Below are positions 1-11,250 of a stretch of 64,000 nt of DNA, piece by piece. Each line of letters starts with the position of its first letter. The first letter of the stretch is position 1. The notes below the pieces were generated by a model. The model had not been told where the DNA came from. It saw only the letters and a program-made list of their open reading frames with translations, and did no database searches. The DNA lies in contig OW203992.1 of assembly GCA_934047225.1 (NCBI GenBank), positions 20,945,501-21,009,500 of the forward strand, written 5' to 3'. The position numbers and the translations under genes are program-made. The stretch is from Ypsolopha sequella. Its lineage: Eukaryota; Arthropoda; Insecta; Lepidoptera; Ypsolophidae.

Positions 1-1
1 A

Positions 2-1498
2 GATATAATTGATGTGATAAACGAGTTTGTTAGGGTCGTGTGTCGTTATAATAAAAGTGTAGTCTACGAAGAGTTCTTTCTGTTTTCGATAGAGAAGGAT
101 TTCGTTCCAAACAGCGATAGTCCCCTAGAGTTATCACAAAACAAGTCTGCCTACAACGTGATAGTAATGGGAATCGATGCCGTCTCAAGACTGAACTTTC
201 ATAGAACAATGCCAAAAACGTTGGCCTATCTAAAGAAAAAGGGTGCTATTGAATTATTAGGATATAATAAAGTCGGTGACAATACATTCCCCAACGTTAT
301 GCCGATGCTGCTCGGTGTCAAAGAAACGGATTTGAGGAAAATGTGTTGGCCCGATAGTGGGAGAACTTTTGATAACTGTCCTTTTATCTGGGAGAGCTTC
401 AAGGATGCCGGATTCTACACAGCCCTGGGAGAGGACTCGGCCAGATTGGGTACCTTCAATTATAATAAGCGTGGATTCGTCGATAATCCTACCGATTACT
501 ACTTGTACACATTCTTACACGAGTCCGAGAAAGTAGTCGGCAGTAATAAGGACTTCAATAGTTACTTGTGCATGGGCGATAAATACTACTATCGTATTTT
601 ATTAGATTACATCGTTAGCCTGACGTCAACGCTAGCATCTTATAAATTATTCGGGTTCTTTTGGGAGGTGTCAATGAGTCACGATTATTTGAATTACCCT
701 CAGGTGATGGATGACAATTATAAATCTTTTATGAAAAAACTTGAAGCTTCCAATTATTTGGATAACACCATATTCATTCTTCTGAGCGATCACGGAATAA
801 GATGGGGTGATTTTCGATATACAAAACAAGGCCGTTTGGAGGAGAGGCTTCCGTTTGTATACCTTTTGATGCCGTCTTCGTTTCGTGAAAACTACAGCCT
901 GGCCTTTGAAAATTTAAAGATAAACAGCCGTCGCCTGACCACACCCTTTGATGTACACGCCACTCTGAGCGACCTCACTGATCTGGACTCGATCACGAAT
1001 GAAAAAATTAACACGAGGATGAGAGAACCGTACGCTGATCATAAGTCGATCAGCTTATTCACGCCGATCCCCAGTAACCGCACTTGTCAAATAGCCGGGA
1101 TTGACGATCACTGGTGCACTTGCCACACAGGCAAGAAGCACTCGGTGGACAGTGAGGAAGCTAAAGGAGCTGCGAAACAATTGCTGCGACATTTGAACAA
1201 GATGTTGCACCAACACCGCGAGTGCGCGCAGCTCTCACTGACGGCGGTGAAGGAAGTAACGGAGCTGACAGTGGGCACTCCGTCCGAGGACGAGGACGGC
1301 TGGCTGGAGTACATGGTGGTCGTGCAGACTACCCCTGGCGACGCAGTCTTTGAGGCCACAATGCGACGCAGAGTCAAAGGTACAAAGAAAGGCAACTGGT
1401 CTCTCGCAGGCACCATCAGTCGGCTCAACCTCTACGGCGACCAAAGCCACTGTGTCCATGACTATAGACTCAAATTGTACTGCTACTGCGACACATGA
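2..1498 (+). CDS. DUF229 family protein, copy 1 (5' end beyond window edge)
   Basis: A sulfatase/alkaline-phosphatase-fold protein of the DUF229 family; the substrate is unknown. The frame is open from base 2 to the TGA at 1498, and no ATG lies near the left edge (the codon at base 14 is GTG). Alignment with the complete paralog at 8819 shows about 145 N-terminal residues are missing off the window, so this is the 3' part of a gene, perhaps its last exon. Visible family motifs are GIDAVSRLNFHRTMP, WEVSMSHDYLNYP, LLSDHGIRWGD and a Cys-rich C-terminal section (HWCTCH ... YCYCDT). The Asp-His pair of SDHG is the expected metal-binding pair of this fold and is present here. It forms a same-strand tandem pair with the 8819 gene. 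The family call is firm; enzymatic activity is inferred only from motif retention. Confidence 0.85.
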   Translation, partial: DIIDVINEFVRVVCRYNKSVVYEEFFLFSIEKDFVPNSDSPLELSQNKSAYNVIVMGIDAVSRLNFHRTMPKTLAYLKKKGAIELLGYNKVGDNTFPNVMPMLLGVKETDLRKMCWPDSGRTFDNCPFIWESFKDAGFYTALGEDSARLGTFNYNKRGFVDNPTDYYLYTFLHESEKVVGSNKDFNSYLCMGDKYYYRILLDYIVSLTSTLASYKLFGFFWEVSMSHDYLNYPQVMDDNYKSFMKKLEASNYLDNTIFILLSDHGIRWGDFRYTKQGRLEERLPFVYLLMPSSFRENYSLAFENLKINSRRLTTPFDVHATLSDLTDLDSITNEKINTRMREPYADHKSISLFTPIPSNRTCQIAGIDDHWCTCHTGKKHSVDSEEAKGAAKQLLRHLNKMLHQHRECAQLSLTAVKEVTELTVGTPSEDEDGWLEYMVVVQTTPGDAVFEATMRRRVKGTKKGNWSLAGTISRLNLYGDQSHCVHDYRLKLYCYCDT

Positions 1499-2507
1499 CC
1501 TTCACGTCTACATTATACATCGCTTGAGGATAGGCCTCTATACACTGTGATAAATACTTAACGGAATATCATTAAGTAGCTCCTAACTATAAAACATATA
1601 TTTATCTTAGAATATAAGTGCTCAAGGAATAATTACTTTTTCGCTTTACGAGTAAGTTTAGTGTTTAAATTGTCGCGATCCACGCGCGTTCGGCACCTAC
1701 GTATAAGAAATTGATGATCTCGGCTATGAGCCACATTTTCTAAGGATCATAGAGGCTTTGATCTAAACGTGATAATTGACAAATAGATAAACTGTTCCGA
1801 TAATCATGATTTCGTCTGTTTTAAATTAACGGTGAATTCGGTCTCAAGTACAGCCAAGTTTGAAACTTTTCACTACCAATAGGTCAAGTACCAGGAAATT
1901 GGCCAAGTTACGAAAAATGGGTTAGGAGTTTGGTTAAATAAAATGGCTGTCAACTGCCATATTTTACTCAATGGACACTAGACGAACCTATCAAATTAAT
2001 TTGGTATATTTCAACAAACTCATTAATATCCACATCGTATCTGTTCATGTGGGCTAAAATGGAACTAAAGCAGAATATAATAAATGTTTGCCTTATGAGG
2101 AATTTTCTCTATAATAGCGACGCCGTGCCGTCACCCGAACAGAAAAGATAGTGACGTGATCAAGAAGTTTATCACTGACCTTTTTAAAAAGGAGTCCGTC
2201 TTTGCAATAAAAAAATAGAAGTTTATAATAACCAGACTGGAGTGCTTACCTCCACTGAAAGCCGCACGGTAAAATAAATGACCTTTATGTGTGTCTATCT
2301 CTATTACTCGTGAAACTAATTTCTCGGGGTAGGTATCGCTTTCTCTATTACCCTTAAAATAATTATTATTTGAAGCGCACTTCAATGACGTATTCTTATT
2401 TAGATTCTGTCTAGCAATGTGTGTGCGATTTTATGTTAATAAATTGTTACCTGATGCATAATGATGATCAAATAATCACATCAACGATAATTTATTGTAA
2501 ACACTAA

Positions 2508-3065
2508 GGCCCACTTGCAGCATGATCGAGAAAAATCCTTAACCCTCGGGTTAACTATCCCAAGGGAAGAGTTAACTAATCCGACATTTCATTAGTCCTA
2601 TTGCACCATGATAATATCGAAGCGGGTTAGTAAACCCGAGCTGAGCGATTGTTTGACATTTGACATTTATTTAGAATGTTACCATAAAGTAAATAGTTGC
2701 AATAGTATAGTATATAATATAATGTCATTGGAAACAAAACAATTTAAGTCAAACTGGTACAGGTCGGTCCAAACAACTAGATAGGCCTGAAGTTGCCACG
2801 CATTGCAATTTGCCCACTGTACATAAGCGCCACGCGCAGTGTGCCAACTTCAGGCCTATCTAGTTGTTTGGACCGAAGTGTAACATCACTTCGCTAACCC
2901 GAGTATAACTCGAGGTGAGAGTCGGGTTAAATTCGGCTGACATTCTCTTAGTTTAAACCTAGTTTAACCCGAGATTTTGATTGGTGCAAGAGAGCTTTTT
3001 CTTAAATCTCTATTTTTTGACTTAACCCAAGTTAAAGTCGAGTTAAGAACATGCTGCAAGTGGAC
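2508..3065. mobile_element. MITE with 17-bp terminal inverted repeats, host of a nested element
   Basis: The left end GGCCCACTTGCAGCATG is mirrored at the right end as CATGCTGCAAGTGGACC, with TAA on both outer sides as a possible 3-bp target duplication. The interior is rich in GGTTAA / TTAACC words on both arms, so the whole element can fold. It has no coding capacity. A second inverted-repeat element sits in its middle (2766-2874). Confidence 0.75.
2766..2874. mobile_element. 109-bp perfect foldback nested inside the 2508-3065 MITE
   Basis: Two 30-bp arms (2766-2795 and 2845-2874) starting GGTCCAAACAACTAGATAGG are exact reverse complements around a 49-bp loop. Perfect arms inside a more diverged host element suggest a later insertion. 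Confidence 0.75.
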
Positions 3066-3923
3066 CTAAGTTCTCCATTTCTTACGGTATTTTTGTAGAG
3101 TTATTTGCATGTATTTACAGTATTATATTGTTAATGATAACTTCAATAATTTCTTTACTAAACATGATACCATGCCAAACTATGACGAGTATACTAGGTG
3201 TGAAATAATTGTGTTATGAGGATACGTATGCATTTTATAGACATATTTATAGTGAGTAGTTCCTTGTTTAAAAATATGTATATAGGTATATTATTAAAAT
3301 TATGCCATACATACTCTTTTGAGTCAAAATTCTAAATCAACATGTGTAGTGATATATGTATATCGCAGTAAGATAGAAAATAACCGAGATATTTAGATAG
3401 AACTATGTCCCTAGTGATAATAATAGATCATTCCAGCAGATTACATAATCAATTAGGTTTCTCTAGGGCTAATAGCTCCCCGTATGTTCCGAGATCATTT
3501 TAGTGATAAGTCAAAGAAAGTTAACGGTTTACTGTTTCACTAGATTAGTGCAGTGATATAAATGAAAAACTAGGTAATAAGCGAAGCAAAGCAGAGCGAA
3601 CCGATGCCCAAAGTATATTTTAAAAGTTATTTCCATATATTCATATTCCTTTAATATACATTTGAAAACGCCTCACTCTATTTGATTTAGCACAGCGTTG
3701 TATTGTTTTTGTTCCATCTAAACTAACCTAAGAGAGTCATTTGTATTTACATGTAATTTACATGTATAAATACAAACGCCGGACTGTTCAAGTTCGCTTC
3801 GCTCGTTCGTTCAACAAGTAGACTCGGAGAACTTTGCTCGCTCGGTCAATTATTCTTGGAATGCTCATCAAAACTTTTGTACCATTTGGTCAAAATATAT
3901 TTTAAACAAAGTTTTAAAAAAAA

Positions 3924-4116
3924 GCCAAGCGTGGAGCAAACTTTAATGGCTGGTCGTAAAATTCGCGTTTCTGTTTGCTAAACATCCTTATCTCGCTCTC
4001 AATTTTATTTTATTCTATCGTATGTTTGAGAAAGGGGCTGAATATGATAAGGATGTTTGGCAAACAGAAGTACGCGAATAAAATGACCAGCCGATAAAAT
4101 TTCCTCCACACTTGGC
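3924..4116. repeat. Foldback repeat with arms of about 70 bp
   Basis: GCCAAGCGTGGAGCAAA ... AAACATCCTTATC on the left is mirrored by GATAAGGATGTTTGGC ... CACACTTGGC on the right with scattered mismatches. It reads as an old MITE with no coding content. Confidence 0.65.
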
Positions 4117-4521
4117 TTAATGTCTAAACCAAATTAAAAAAATATTTTTAATCATTTGACTCTATATCTAATTTCCCCGGAAAAAACACCCAAAAAAACA
4201 AATTTTACCCCATTTTCCCTCATTTTACCTATTATCTTAAAGGAAGGAACTTCAATTTTATACTTGATAATGTTGTATTACACATGTACATATGTACCTA
4301 TATATTATTATTATGTATAACACTAAATTACTTTGGGACGTGTCCAAATTTTAATTACGTCAAGGAAAGGAGAAACGACACAGTTCGCCTTTGCTTACTC
4401 GCACAGCCATGTATTTCGACAAATAATAAAAGCACGTTGATGATCCTGGAATTATTATAGGACATAAATGTTACTGGGGAAATAATTACCATATTCCGGA
4501 TATTTCTATCTTTCTGGTTAG

Positions 4522-4798
4522 TATACAACGTGTAACAGAAAGGTGTTACATACCATATTTGAAGAGCTTGTTTAGTCAATGATAAAGAACAACTTTTACT
4601 ATGGTACAAACCCTGTATCTCGAAAAAAATAATTAACTGTTTCATAGAAAAATGCAATGCCTCTCGACCGAAATGTATGGAAGGGTAGAGTTTTTTTTTG
4701 AGATTTCAGGGTTGGCTCCATAGTAAAAGATGTTCTTTATCATTGACTGAATAAGCTATTCAAATATGGTTACACCTTTCTGTTACACGTTGTTGTAT
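4522..4798. mobile_element. Foldback MITE family A, copy 1
   Basis: The ends carry ACAACGTGTAACAGAAAGGTG and its reverse complement; the inner arms contain 'caTATTTGAAGAGCTT' and 'TTACTATGG' on both sides. A second member of the family is at 6025-6300. No coding capacity. Confidence 0.75.
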
Positions 4799-5811
4799 AT
4801 GTCGCAGGATAATCAGAGAAAACGGATCAACGTAAAAATCCTAGGATGATTGTAATAAGGTCCGGATAAATAGAAACTAGGAAAGAACTTAATGAGATTT
4901 GGTTGCTTTTCAACAATTAGTCAAAAATAGGTGCGACGACGATCGAGGAGAAGCGTGTTATTGAAGAGCCGAGCGCAGGCAGGCGATCCCTTTTATTCTT
5001 AACAGAAAGTTTCCAATAATCCGGATCTTTGCAAATTCCTAGAATTTTCGCGATGGACAGTTTGTTCTAAATATCTTACTACATAGGTTGTCGTAATTTG
5101 TAAGTCGAGACTTTATTCGTAGATTTATGTCAGTACAACATAATGTTGTTTGTTAATATTTAAGGTATCATTTATTTTTATATATTACCTATGTGCCAAT
5201 ATTCAAAATGTACACATACATATATGTAGGTACATATTTTAATGCTGCGTGTAGATTAGATATGTACAAGTAGCAACCAAAAAACGAGCATAGCTCTGTA
5301 ATTGTTTAATGCTCGTAGAGAGACTTTGCTTTTTGAGTGTCTAACTACTATGCAAATGTTTTGAAAAAAAAAGTTGCTTACATGAACGTTACCTTCACCA
5401 TAGAGTCTATGGCATAGACTTTAGCAATAAGTACATAGAAATATATTTTATGGTAAAATCACATCGAAAAAATATCTGAGTAGGTATTCGTTTATCATTT
5501 TGAATATTTATTTTGCTAAGAAGACGTCTCTTTTAACCGTTAGATATTTAGACCGTAAGCTAGCAACTACGGACATGTGTAATAAAATTTGATTTGTACT
5601 TTTGTAGACATCATGAAAAAACTAAATCAGTTATTGCTATTCATAACGTTGAAAATATATTTTTCTTGTTAACGAGGCTGCGTTTTTCTATTATCAATGT
5701 TATTATTACAATATAAGCTTTACCTAATTCGATGCCTAAACTTCTGTAGTGCCTTGAACAATGAGCACGACCCGCAGGAAAAATGGCAGTGTGTATACTA
5801 CAAGTTAAGTG

Positions 5812-6402
5812 GCTATTCGAATTTTATTTTTGTCACTGTCTCTCCAAGCGAAAACACGCTCAGTGCGAGAGGGGCGGATTCAGGGCGAAAGCGAAAAATG
5901 TTAGTTTTCAAAAACTATTCGTCAAACGAGGAGAAAAAGTATGTTTGAAGACTCATTTCAACAATTATTTCTATCGAAGAAAATTTATCCAAATATGTTT
6001 TCCAATTTCAAAACCCTAGATGCATATACAAAGTGTAACAGAAAGGTGTAACCATATTTGAAGAGCTTATTCAGTCAATGGTATAGAACAACTTTTACTA
6101 TGGAGCCTACCCTGGAATCTCAAAAAAAAAAACTGTCCTTCCAATCATTTCGGCCGAGCGGCATTGCATTTTTCTATGAAATTGTCGTTTTTTTTTTTTT
6201 TTCGAGATACCGGGTTTGTTCCAAAGTAAAAGTTGTTCTATACCATTGACTGAATAAGCTCTTCAAATATGGTTACACCTTTCTGTTACACATTGTATAT
6301 GCAAAATGCATATATGCAGAAATTTATCAAAATTTTCCGTGTAGTTCATGAAATAAGTACACAAAAAAGAAGCACCTCTATTTTTTACATAAATATCGCC
6401 TT
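5812..6402 (+). mobile_element. CGCCTTA-ended element (family B) interrupted by a family A MITE
   Basis: This copy starts near GGCTATTCGAATTTTATTTT and ends TATCGCCTTAA. It is collinear with 44450-44857 and, in reverse, with 12545-12958; shared landmarks are CAAGCGAAAACACGCTCAGT and CGTCAAACGAGGAGAAAAAG. The family A MITE splits it at 6025-6300, so the two halves continue the alignment on either side. Confidence 0.65.
6025..6300. mobile_element. Foldback MITE family A, copy 2, inserted in a family B element
   Basis: ATACAAAGTGTAACAGAAAGG at the left and its mirror before TTGTATAT at the right bound a foldback that shares interior blocks with 4522-4798. Its position interrupts sequence that is continuous in the family B copy at 44450-44857. 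Confidence 0.75.
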
Positions 6403-7701
6403 AAGGCCCTTAATACCGCCAAATGGGTACTTTCTAAAGCCTACTCCTCTTTTATGGCCAAACCAAAAATATTGAAAAAATGTATTATGGATTATCAACT
6501 CTAGGACAACATATGCAACATTTTTCTTTTTCGTACCACCAAAACTTCTATATGAAAAATTGTTTTAACTGAATGGTGTTTTTTGGCTGGAATTTCCTAC
6601 TGCTCCTAAGCGGCTTAGGTGATTTAATTCATTTATGCTTTGATAAATAGATAAACTTCATAGCTATAAATATAACATAGAACTATTCAATCGAACAATG
6701 ACGCCCATGTGAAAAGTATTATTTTCTCCTATTTTGCCCTTTCAAGGACGCAGCGAGCGTCGTAACAGCCACCACGCATTGTGCATTGATTTGAACGTTA
6801 TTTCAATGTCGTTTCCGTCGATATTCATACAGACAAACATCGAGCTGCTAATTTGGCGACGGTAATCGCCTTAAGACGAGGCCTTCCTTAGGCGCACAGC
6901 GGCTTTGCAACCGCTAACCCGTAGACTAACTTTCATAAAGTTGAAAATCGCGTGCGCCAAAATGCGCGCGAAACGATTCAGAACGAGTCTAATTTTAAGA
7001 TTAAAATTGACTAAAATTACAATATTGCATTTAAGTCATTTTTCAACTTACTTTGGTTAATAAAACCAGATTTTCGTATTGATAGTAAAATATGACACAT
7101 AAAAATCAAATGGATTAAAACGCTAAACCAAAAAAAAACACTCCAAAAGAGTACGTATTTTCAAAAATAAAATCTCTTGAGCGAAAGTTTTCCTATTAAG
7201 TAACGCTACTTACAACGTAAAGATAAAGGTTTGAAAAAACATATATATAAGTTTCATATTGATTGCGTCTGTGGTAGATTCAGTAAAATCGTTCAAAAAC
7301 TGTTGAAAAAGGAAGGCCTTCTCTTAAGTTATCACAGGTTCTTAGGAGGTCGTCCGGAGAAGGAGACCAATGTAGGCAGTGGCGTATTTTAAGATTTGGC
7401 GCCCTGGGCCTGTAAGGTTTATCGCCAGATAAATTAACGAGAAAATATATTTCGATTATAAAATAAAATCTAGCTGTGTATTGATGTGGGCTGTGATGAT
7501 AATGAATGAAAAAACTAAACATACCTTACACAGAAATAAACACCATTTATTCAATGTTTACACATTTTCCGATGAACCATTTTTTTTAATGCCAGTATAT
7601 AGTCCAAAAAGCAATATAAATTAAAATATTTGATAATGAAAGGCACCCAATGCTGAGCGCGAGATGCGGCTTGCGCCGCCCCTTGCAGCCTGCCGCCCAG
7701 C

Positions 7702-7862
7702 GGGTCTACCGCGTAATTCACATTTTCATCAACATCAACTTGAGATTGAAATTTGACGTGCGTGCGACGACGCCCGCCTAACATGCCATCTCTTTTGCAC
7801 GCGTTGAATTTCGCATGCATTTGCTTGAAGTTGATACAAATGAGAATTACGCGGTAGAGCCC
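7702..7862. mobile_element. MITE family C, copy 1
   Basis: The ends GGGTCTACCGCGTAATT / AATTACGCGGTAGAGCCC form imperfect inverted repeats around an interior shared almost base for base with 20965-21116 (for example CGACGCCCGCCTAACATGCC and TTTGCACGCGTTGAATTTCG). No coding capacity. Confidence 0.75.
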
Positions 7863-8818
7863 CGGGGCCATGGCCATTTTGGCCCTAGGCTAAATACCCA
7901 CAGACAATGTTCTGAGCCACAGACAACATCATTGCCATAGATATTACATGTCTGTGACTTATCCGAATCTGCTCGGAATATGTAAACGATGCAGTAACAT
8001 TAACTGGCGAATTATTCGTCCTTTCAAGCAAATTAAATCTATATTGACGGAATACGTCCACGAAATGTTCGACATTCGTTTTATAAATATTTTCTTATTT
8101 ATTTATGTATATGTCGTCGGCACATCGTAAAATTGGGCATATCATGATCTGCCTTGGCTCCGCTCCGCTTCGCTCGGCTCCCCAAATTTATTTACATGTA
8201 AACCCAACACGCTCCTCGCTCCGCTCGTCGTCGCACTTATTTTCTACTTTTGGTGAAAGATTTTCGATTTCATACTTTACGATCTGCGCAATTCTACGAT
8301 CTACCCACAACAAATAAATTACCTAAGGGATTAGCTCTTTATACTCCCGATCTCTAACTTGAAAATTACAAGGGGATACTTAAGTATGCAATATAGCGCT
8401 GTGATTGGCTGATCCGCTTTTAAGTGCCGCTTTACAAGATTTTTAAAAAACAAGAACTGAGGCATATCTAATAAACAAATATAATGCTGCCCTTCTGTAC
8501 ATTGTATACAGGTTGAATCAAACGAATGCCCCCTGGAGGAAAAGTACTCTAAATATTGAAGATAGCTAATTTTACTTAAAGGGGCCTTTATTTTATTTTT
8601 AAAGTTGACAAAAACTGCATACAAATAATTGCGGAACGCCAGACCCAGGATAGGGCCCAAAATATATCTCACATTAACTTTCATGTTATTTTATTAAGTA
8701 TATAAACTACTTAAAGACAAATTAGTCCATTAATAACGTTTTAAACATGTGTAAACTATACTCGGTAGTCAGGTTAATAGATAGCGCATTTCAGAAACAG
8801 ACGTCACCCTTCGTGTGA

Positions 8819-10768
8819 ATGAGGATCCATTGGTCAATGAGGTTCCGCTACGCGTCTCTCCTGATGATCCTGCTGACTGGCACCCTCGCCGCCCTCATCA
8901 TCACCAATGACGACAACATACTCCACGTCGATGATGACACCATACAAAAAATAATAGAATCTCACATCCCGTATCCCGTCAGGACCATAGGCTGTTCAAT
9001 CCCTGGCCTACAGGCCTTCGATGAACGCATCAAAAAGCTCCTCCGACCTCCTAATGTGAAACCTTGCGTCAACGCCAACATTACACTTCTCTCTAAAAAC
9101 GACACACACATATGGATAAACAAGAGAAATTATCGATATTACAATATTCCCCAAAAGACAACCCTAAACTGTTGTTACAAGTCCTTTCAAGCCGTAGCAT
9201 TGTACAACATAAAATACGAAAAGAGATGCACGTATTTCTCCAAAGTAATAAAAGTAAACACCGACGATGAGTTTGTAAGAGTATCGTGTAAGTATAATAG
9301 GAAGATGATATATGACCAGTTCTATCTTTTTGCAATTCGTAAAAAATCTCGAAAAACACCAAAAATAAAAAGCTCCAGTCACTCGCAAGATTACAGTGTG
9401 ATTGTTCTGGGTATAGACGCCGTCTCACGCATGAATTTTCACAGAACTATGCCAAAAACATTAGCTTTTCTTAGGGAAAAGGGTGCTGTAGAACTAATGG
9501 GATATAATATTGTCAGTAAAAATACTTCTTCAAACGTTATCCCGGTACTATTCGGTATAAATGAAAGTGATTTTAGGAATTTGTGCTCACCGAATAGAAG
9601 AAGAACAAGTAATAGTTGTCCCAGCATTTGGAAGAGATTTGTTAAAGCTGGGTTTAGTACAGCCCTTGGGGAGGACTCATACGCACTAAGTACATTCATC
9701 GACAATAACTATTTACCTGATATCTCTATCGATTACTATTTGTATCCGTTTATGTACTGGACCGAGAAACTTGTTGCTAATAATAAGGATTTTAGTAGTT
9801 ACTTGTGTATGGGCGATATATTTTACTATCGTGTTCTATTAGATTATATTGAGAGCTTAACATATATTCTAAAATCTTCAAAGCTTTTCGGTTTCTTCTG
9901 GGAGGTGTCAATGAGTCATGATTATTTGAATTACCCCATGGTAATGGATGGAAGCTACGAATCATTATTTAATAATCTTCATACCTCCCATTACTTAGAT
10001 AATACCATTTTAATTGTGTTGAGCTCTCATGGTTTACAATGGGGTGATATTCGAGGCACAAAACAGGGTCGTTTGGAGGAACGCTTACCGTTCGCTTACT
10101 TTTTAATGCCTCCGTCATTTCGTGAAAAATATGATTTTGCTTTTAGAAACTTGAGAATTAACAGCCGTCGTCTCGTTACGGCTTTTGATATACACGCCAC
10201 TCTTACCGATCTCGCTAATTTACGTGCGATAACCGACAAACAAATAACTTTTAGGATGAAAAAGGATTACGCTTGGGACAAAAATATAAGCTTATTTCTG
10301 CCTATACCTTCTGACCGTACGTGTGAGATGGCGGGTATAGAGAGGCATTGGTGCACTTGTCATTCGGAAACGGTGCATCCGATGTATAGTACAAAAATTG
10401 AGGAGGCAGCGGCGTACTTAGTACGCCACTTGAACATGTTGATATTTGGGCATGTCGAGTGCGCGCGACTGTCGCTGAGCTCAGTGCAAAACGTGACCGA
10501 ACTCACGGTAGGAATACCAGACACGAACGAAGATGGTTGGCGCGACTATACGGTGTTGATTCTGACAGCCCCCGGTGGAGCCATATTTAAGGCGACAATG
10601 AGGATACCGGTTGATGGCATGGCGAAGGCGAGGTGGTCTATCGTTGGCGCCATCGGGCGCATCAACCGGAACCCTGCTCAGAGCAGCTGCATGCAGGACA
10701 ACAGACTCAAGCCTTACTGCGTATGTAATCCGTATAGGTTTTACAAATCATTTTACAATGCGTCGTAG
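8819..10768 (+). CDS. DUF229 family protein, copy 2 (complete, 649 aa, altered core motif)
   Basis: Complete single-exon paralog of the gene at the left edge. An in-frame TGA lies directly before the ATG, so the start is well bounded; a second Met at residue 7 is possible. Residues about 9-29 form a hydrophobic signal peptide or signal anchor, so the protein should enter the secretory pathway. The N-terminal part is Cys-containing. The fold core carries GIDAVSRMNFHRTMP at about residue 200, WEVSMSHDYLNYP at about 361, and LSSHGLQWGD at about 400. Copy 1 has SDHG at this last motif, so the Asp that should bind metal is Ser here. The Cys-rich tail (HWCTCH, PYCVCN) is kept. The reading frame is intact, so it looks maintained, possibly as a non-catalytic family member; that role is inferred. 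Confidence 0.9.
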   Translation: MRIHWSMRFRYASLLMILLTGTLAALIITNDDNILHVDDDTIQKIIESHIPYPVRTIGCSIPGLQAFDERIKKLLRPPNVKPCVNANITLLSKNDTHIWINKRNYRYYNIPQKTTLNCCYKSFQAVALYNIKYEKRCTYFSKVIKVNTDDEFVRVSCKYNRKMIYDQFYLFAIRKKSRKTPKIKSSSHSQDYSVIVLGIDAVSRMNFHRTMPKTLAFLREKGAVELMGYNIVSKNTSSNVIPVLFGINESDFRNLCSPNRRRTSNSCPSIWKRFVKAGFSTALGEDSYALSTFIDNNYLPDISIDYYLYPFMYWTEKLVANNKDFSSYLCMGDIFYYRVLLDYIESLTYILKSSKLFGFFWEVSMSHDYLNYPMVMDGSYESLFNNLHTSHYLDNTILIVLSSHGLQWGDIRGTKQGRLEERLPFAYFLMPPSFREKYDFAFRNLRINSRRLVTAFDIHATLTDLANLRAITDKQITFRMKKDYAWDKNISLFLPIPSDRTCEMAGIERHWCTCHSETVHPMYSTKIEEAAAYLVRHLNMLIFGHVECARLSLSSVQNVTELTVGIPDTNEDGWRDYTVLILTAPGGAIFKATMRIPVDGMAKARWSIVGAIGRINRNPAQSSCMQDNRLKPYCVCNPYRFYKSFYNAS

Positions 10769-10970
10769 CTAACTCTCATAGTAGCTGGTGCTACAGGACG
10801 TAGCAAAACGTATAAAAAATACAAGATGTGTCGTGGGACACCCGTTGGGACGCCGCACGTCTATACTGCAGTAATATGACGGTTTTTTCGGTCTAGTGTC
10901 ATTCGCCAAGCGTCTGGAGTCGGGTAACAGGCGATAAAGAACTATTTTTCCAATAACTGCATTACTCTTA

Positions 10971-11250
10971 CTTTGATTTGTCTAGCTAGAGTCTACAGCT
11001 AATATATCTATAGCTGCTAGACATTTCCTTTAAGGGGGAACGGTGTCTACTACGAAAAGCTCAACTTAAGAGGCCCCTTTACGCCTGGATTGTTCTTGAG
11101 ATTTATACAAAAGGTAAAAGCTGAATGTGAAGTCAACAGCTTCACATTTAAGTTGCGCGTTTTGTAGCAGACACCGTTCCCCCTTAAAGGAAATGTCTAG
11201 CAGCTATAAATATTTAATTAGCTGTAGACTAGCTAGTAGACAAATGAAAG
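10971..11250. repeat. Palindrome with arms of about 95 bp
   Basis: CTGCTAGACATTTCCTTTAA GGGGGAACGGTGTCTACTAC on the left is mirrored near 11165-11205 (GTAGCAGACACCGTTCCCCC then TTAAAGGAAATGTCTAGCAG). Diverged fragments of the same sequence recur at 11340-11418. It is probably a MITE. Confidence 0.7.

Larger units (their letters stand above)
1499..8818. other. Repeat-rich intergenic stretch between the two DUF229 genes
   Basis: No convincing coding exon is visible on either strand. The interval holds several foldback elements, described separately (2508-3065, 3924-4116, 4522-4798, 5812-6402 with an insertion, 7702-7862), separated by AT-rich sequence. Short open frames here fall inside the repeats and lack family motifs. 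Small CG-rich patches around 8155-8235 carry repeated 'cgctccgct'-type words without a recognisable function. Confidence 0.6.
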
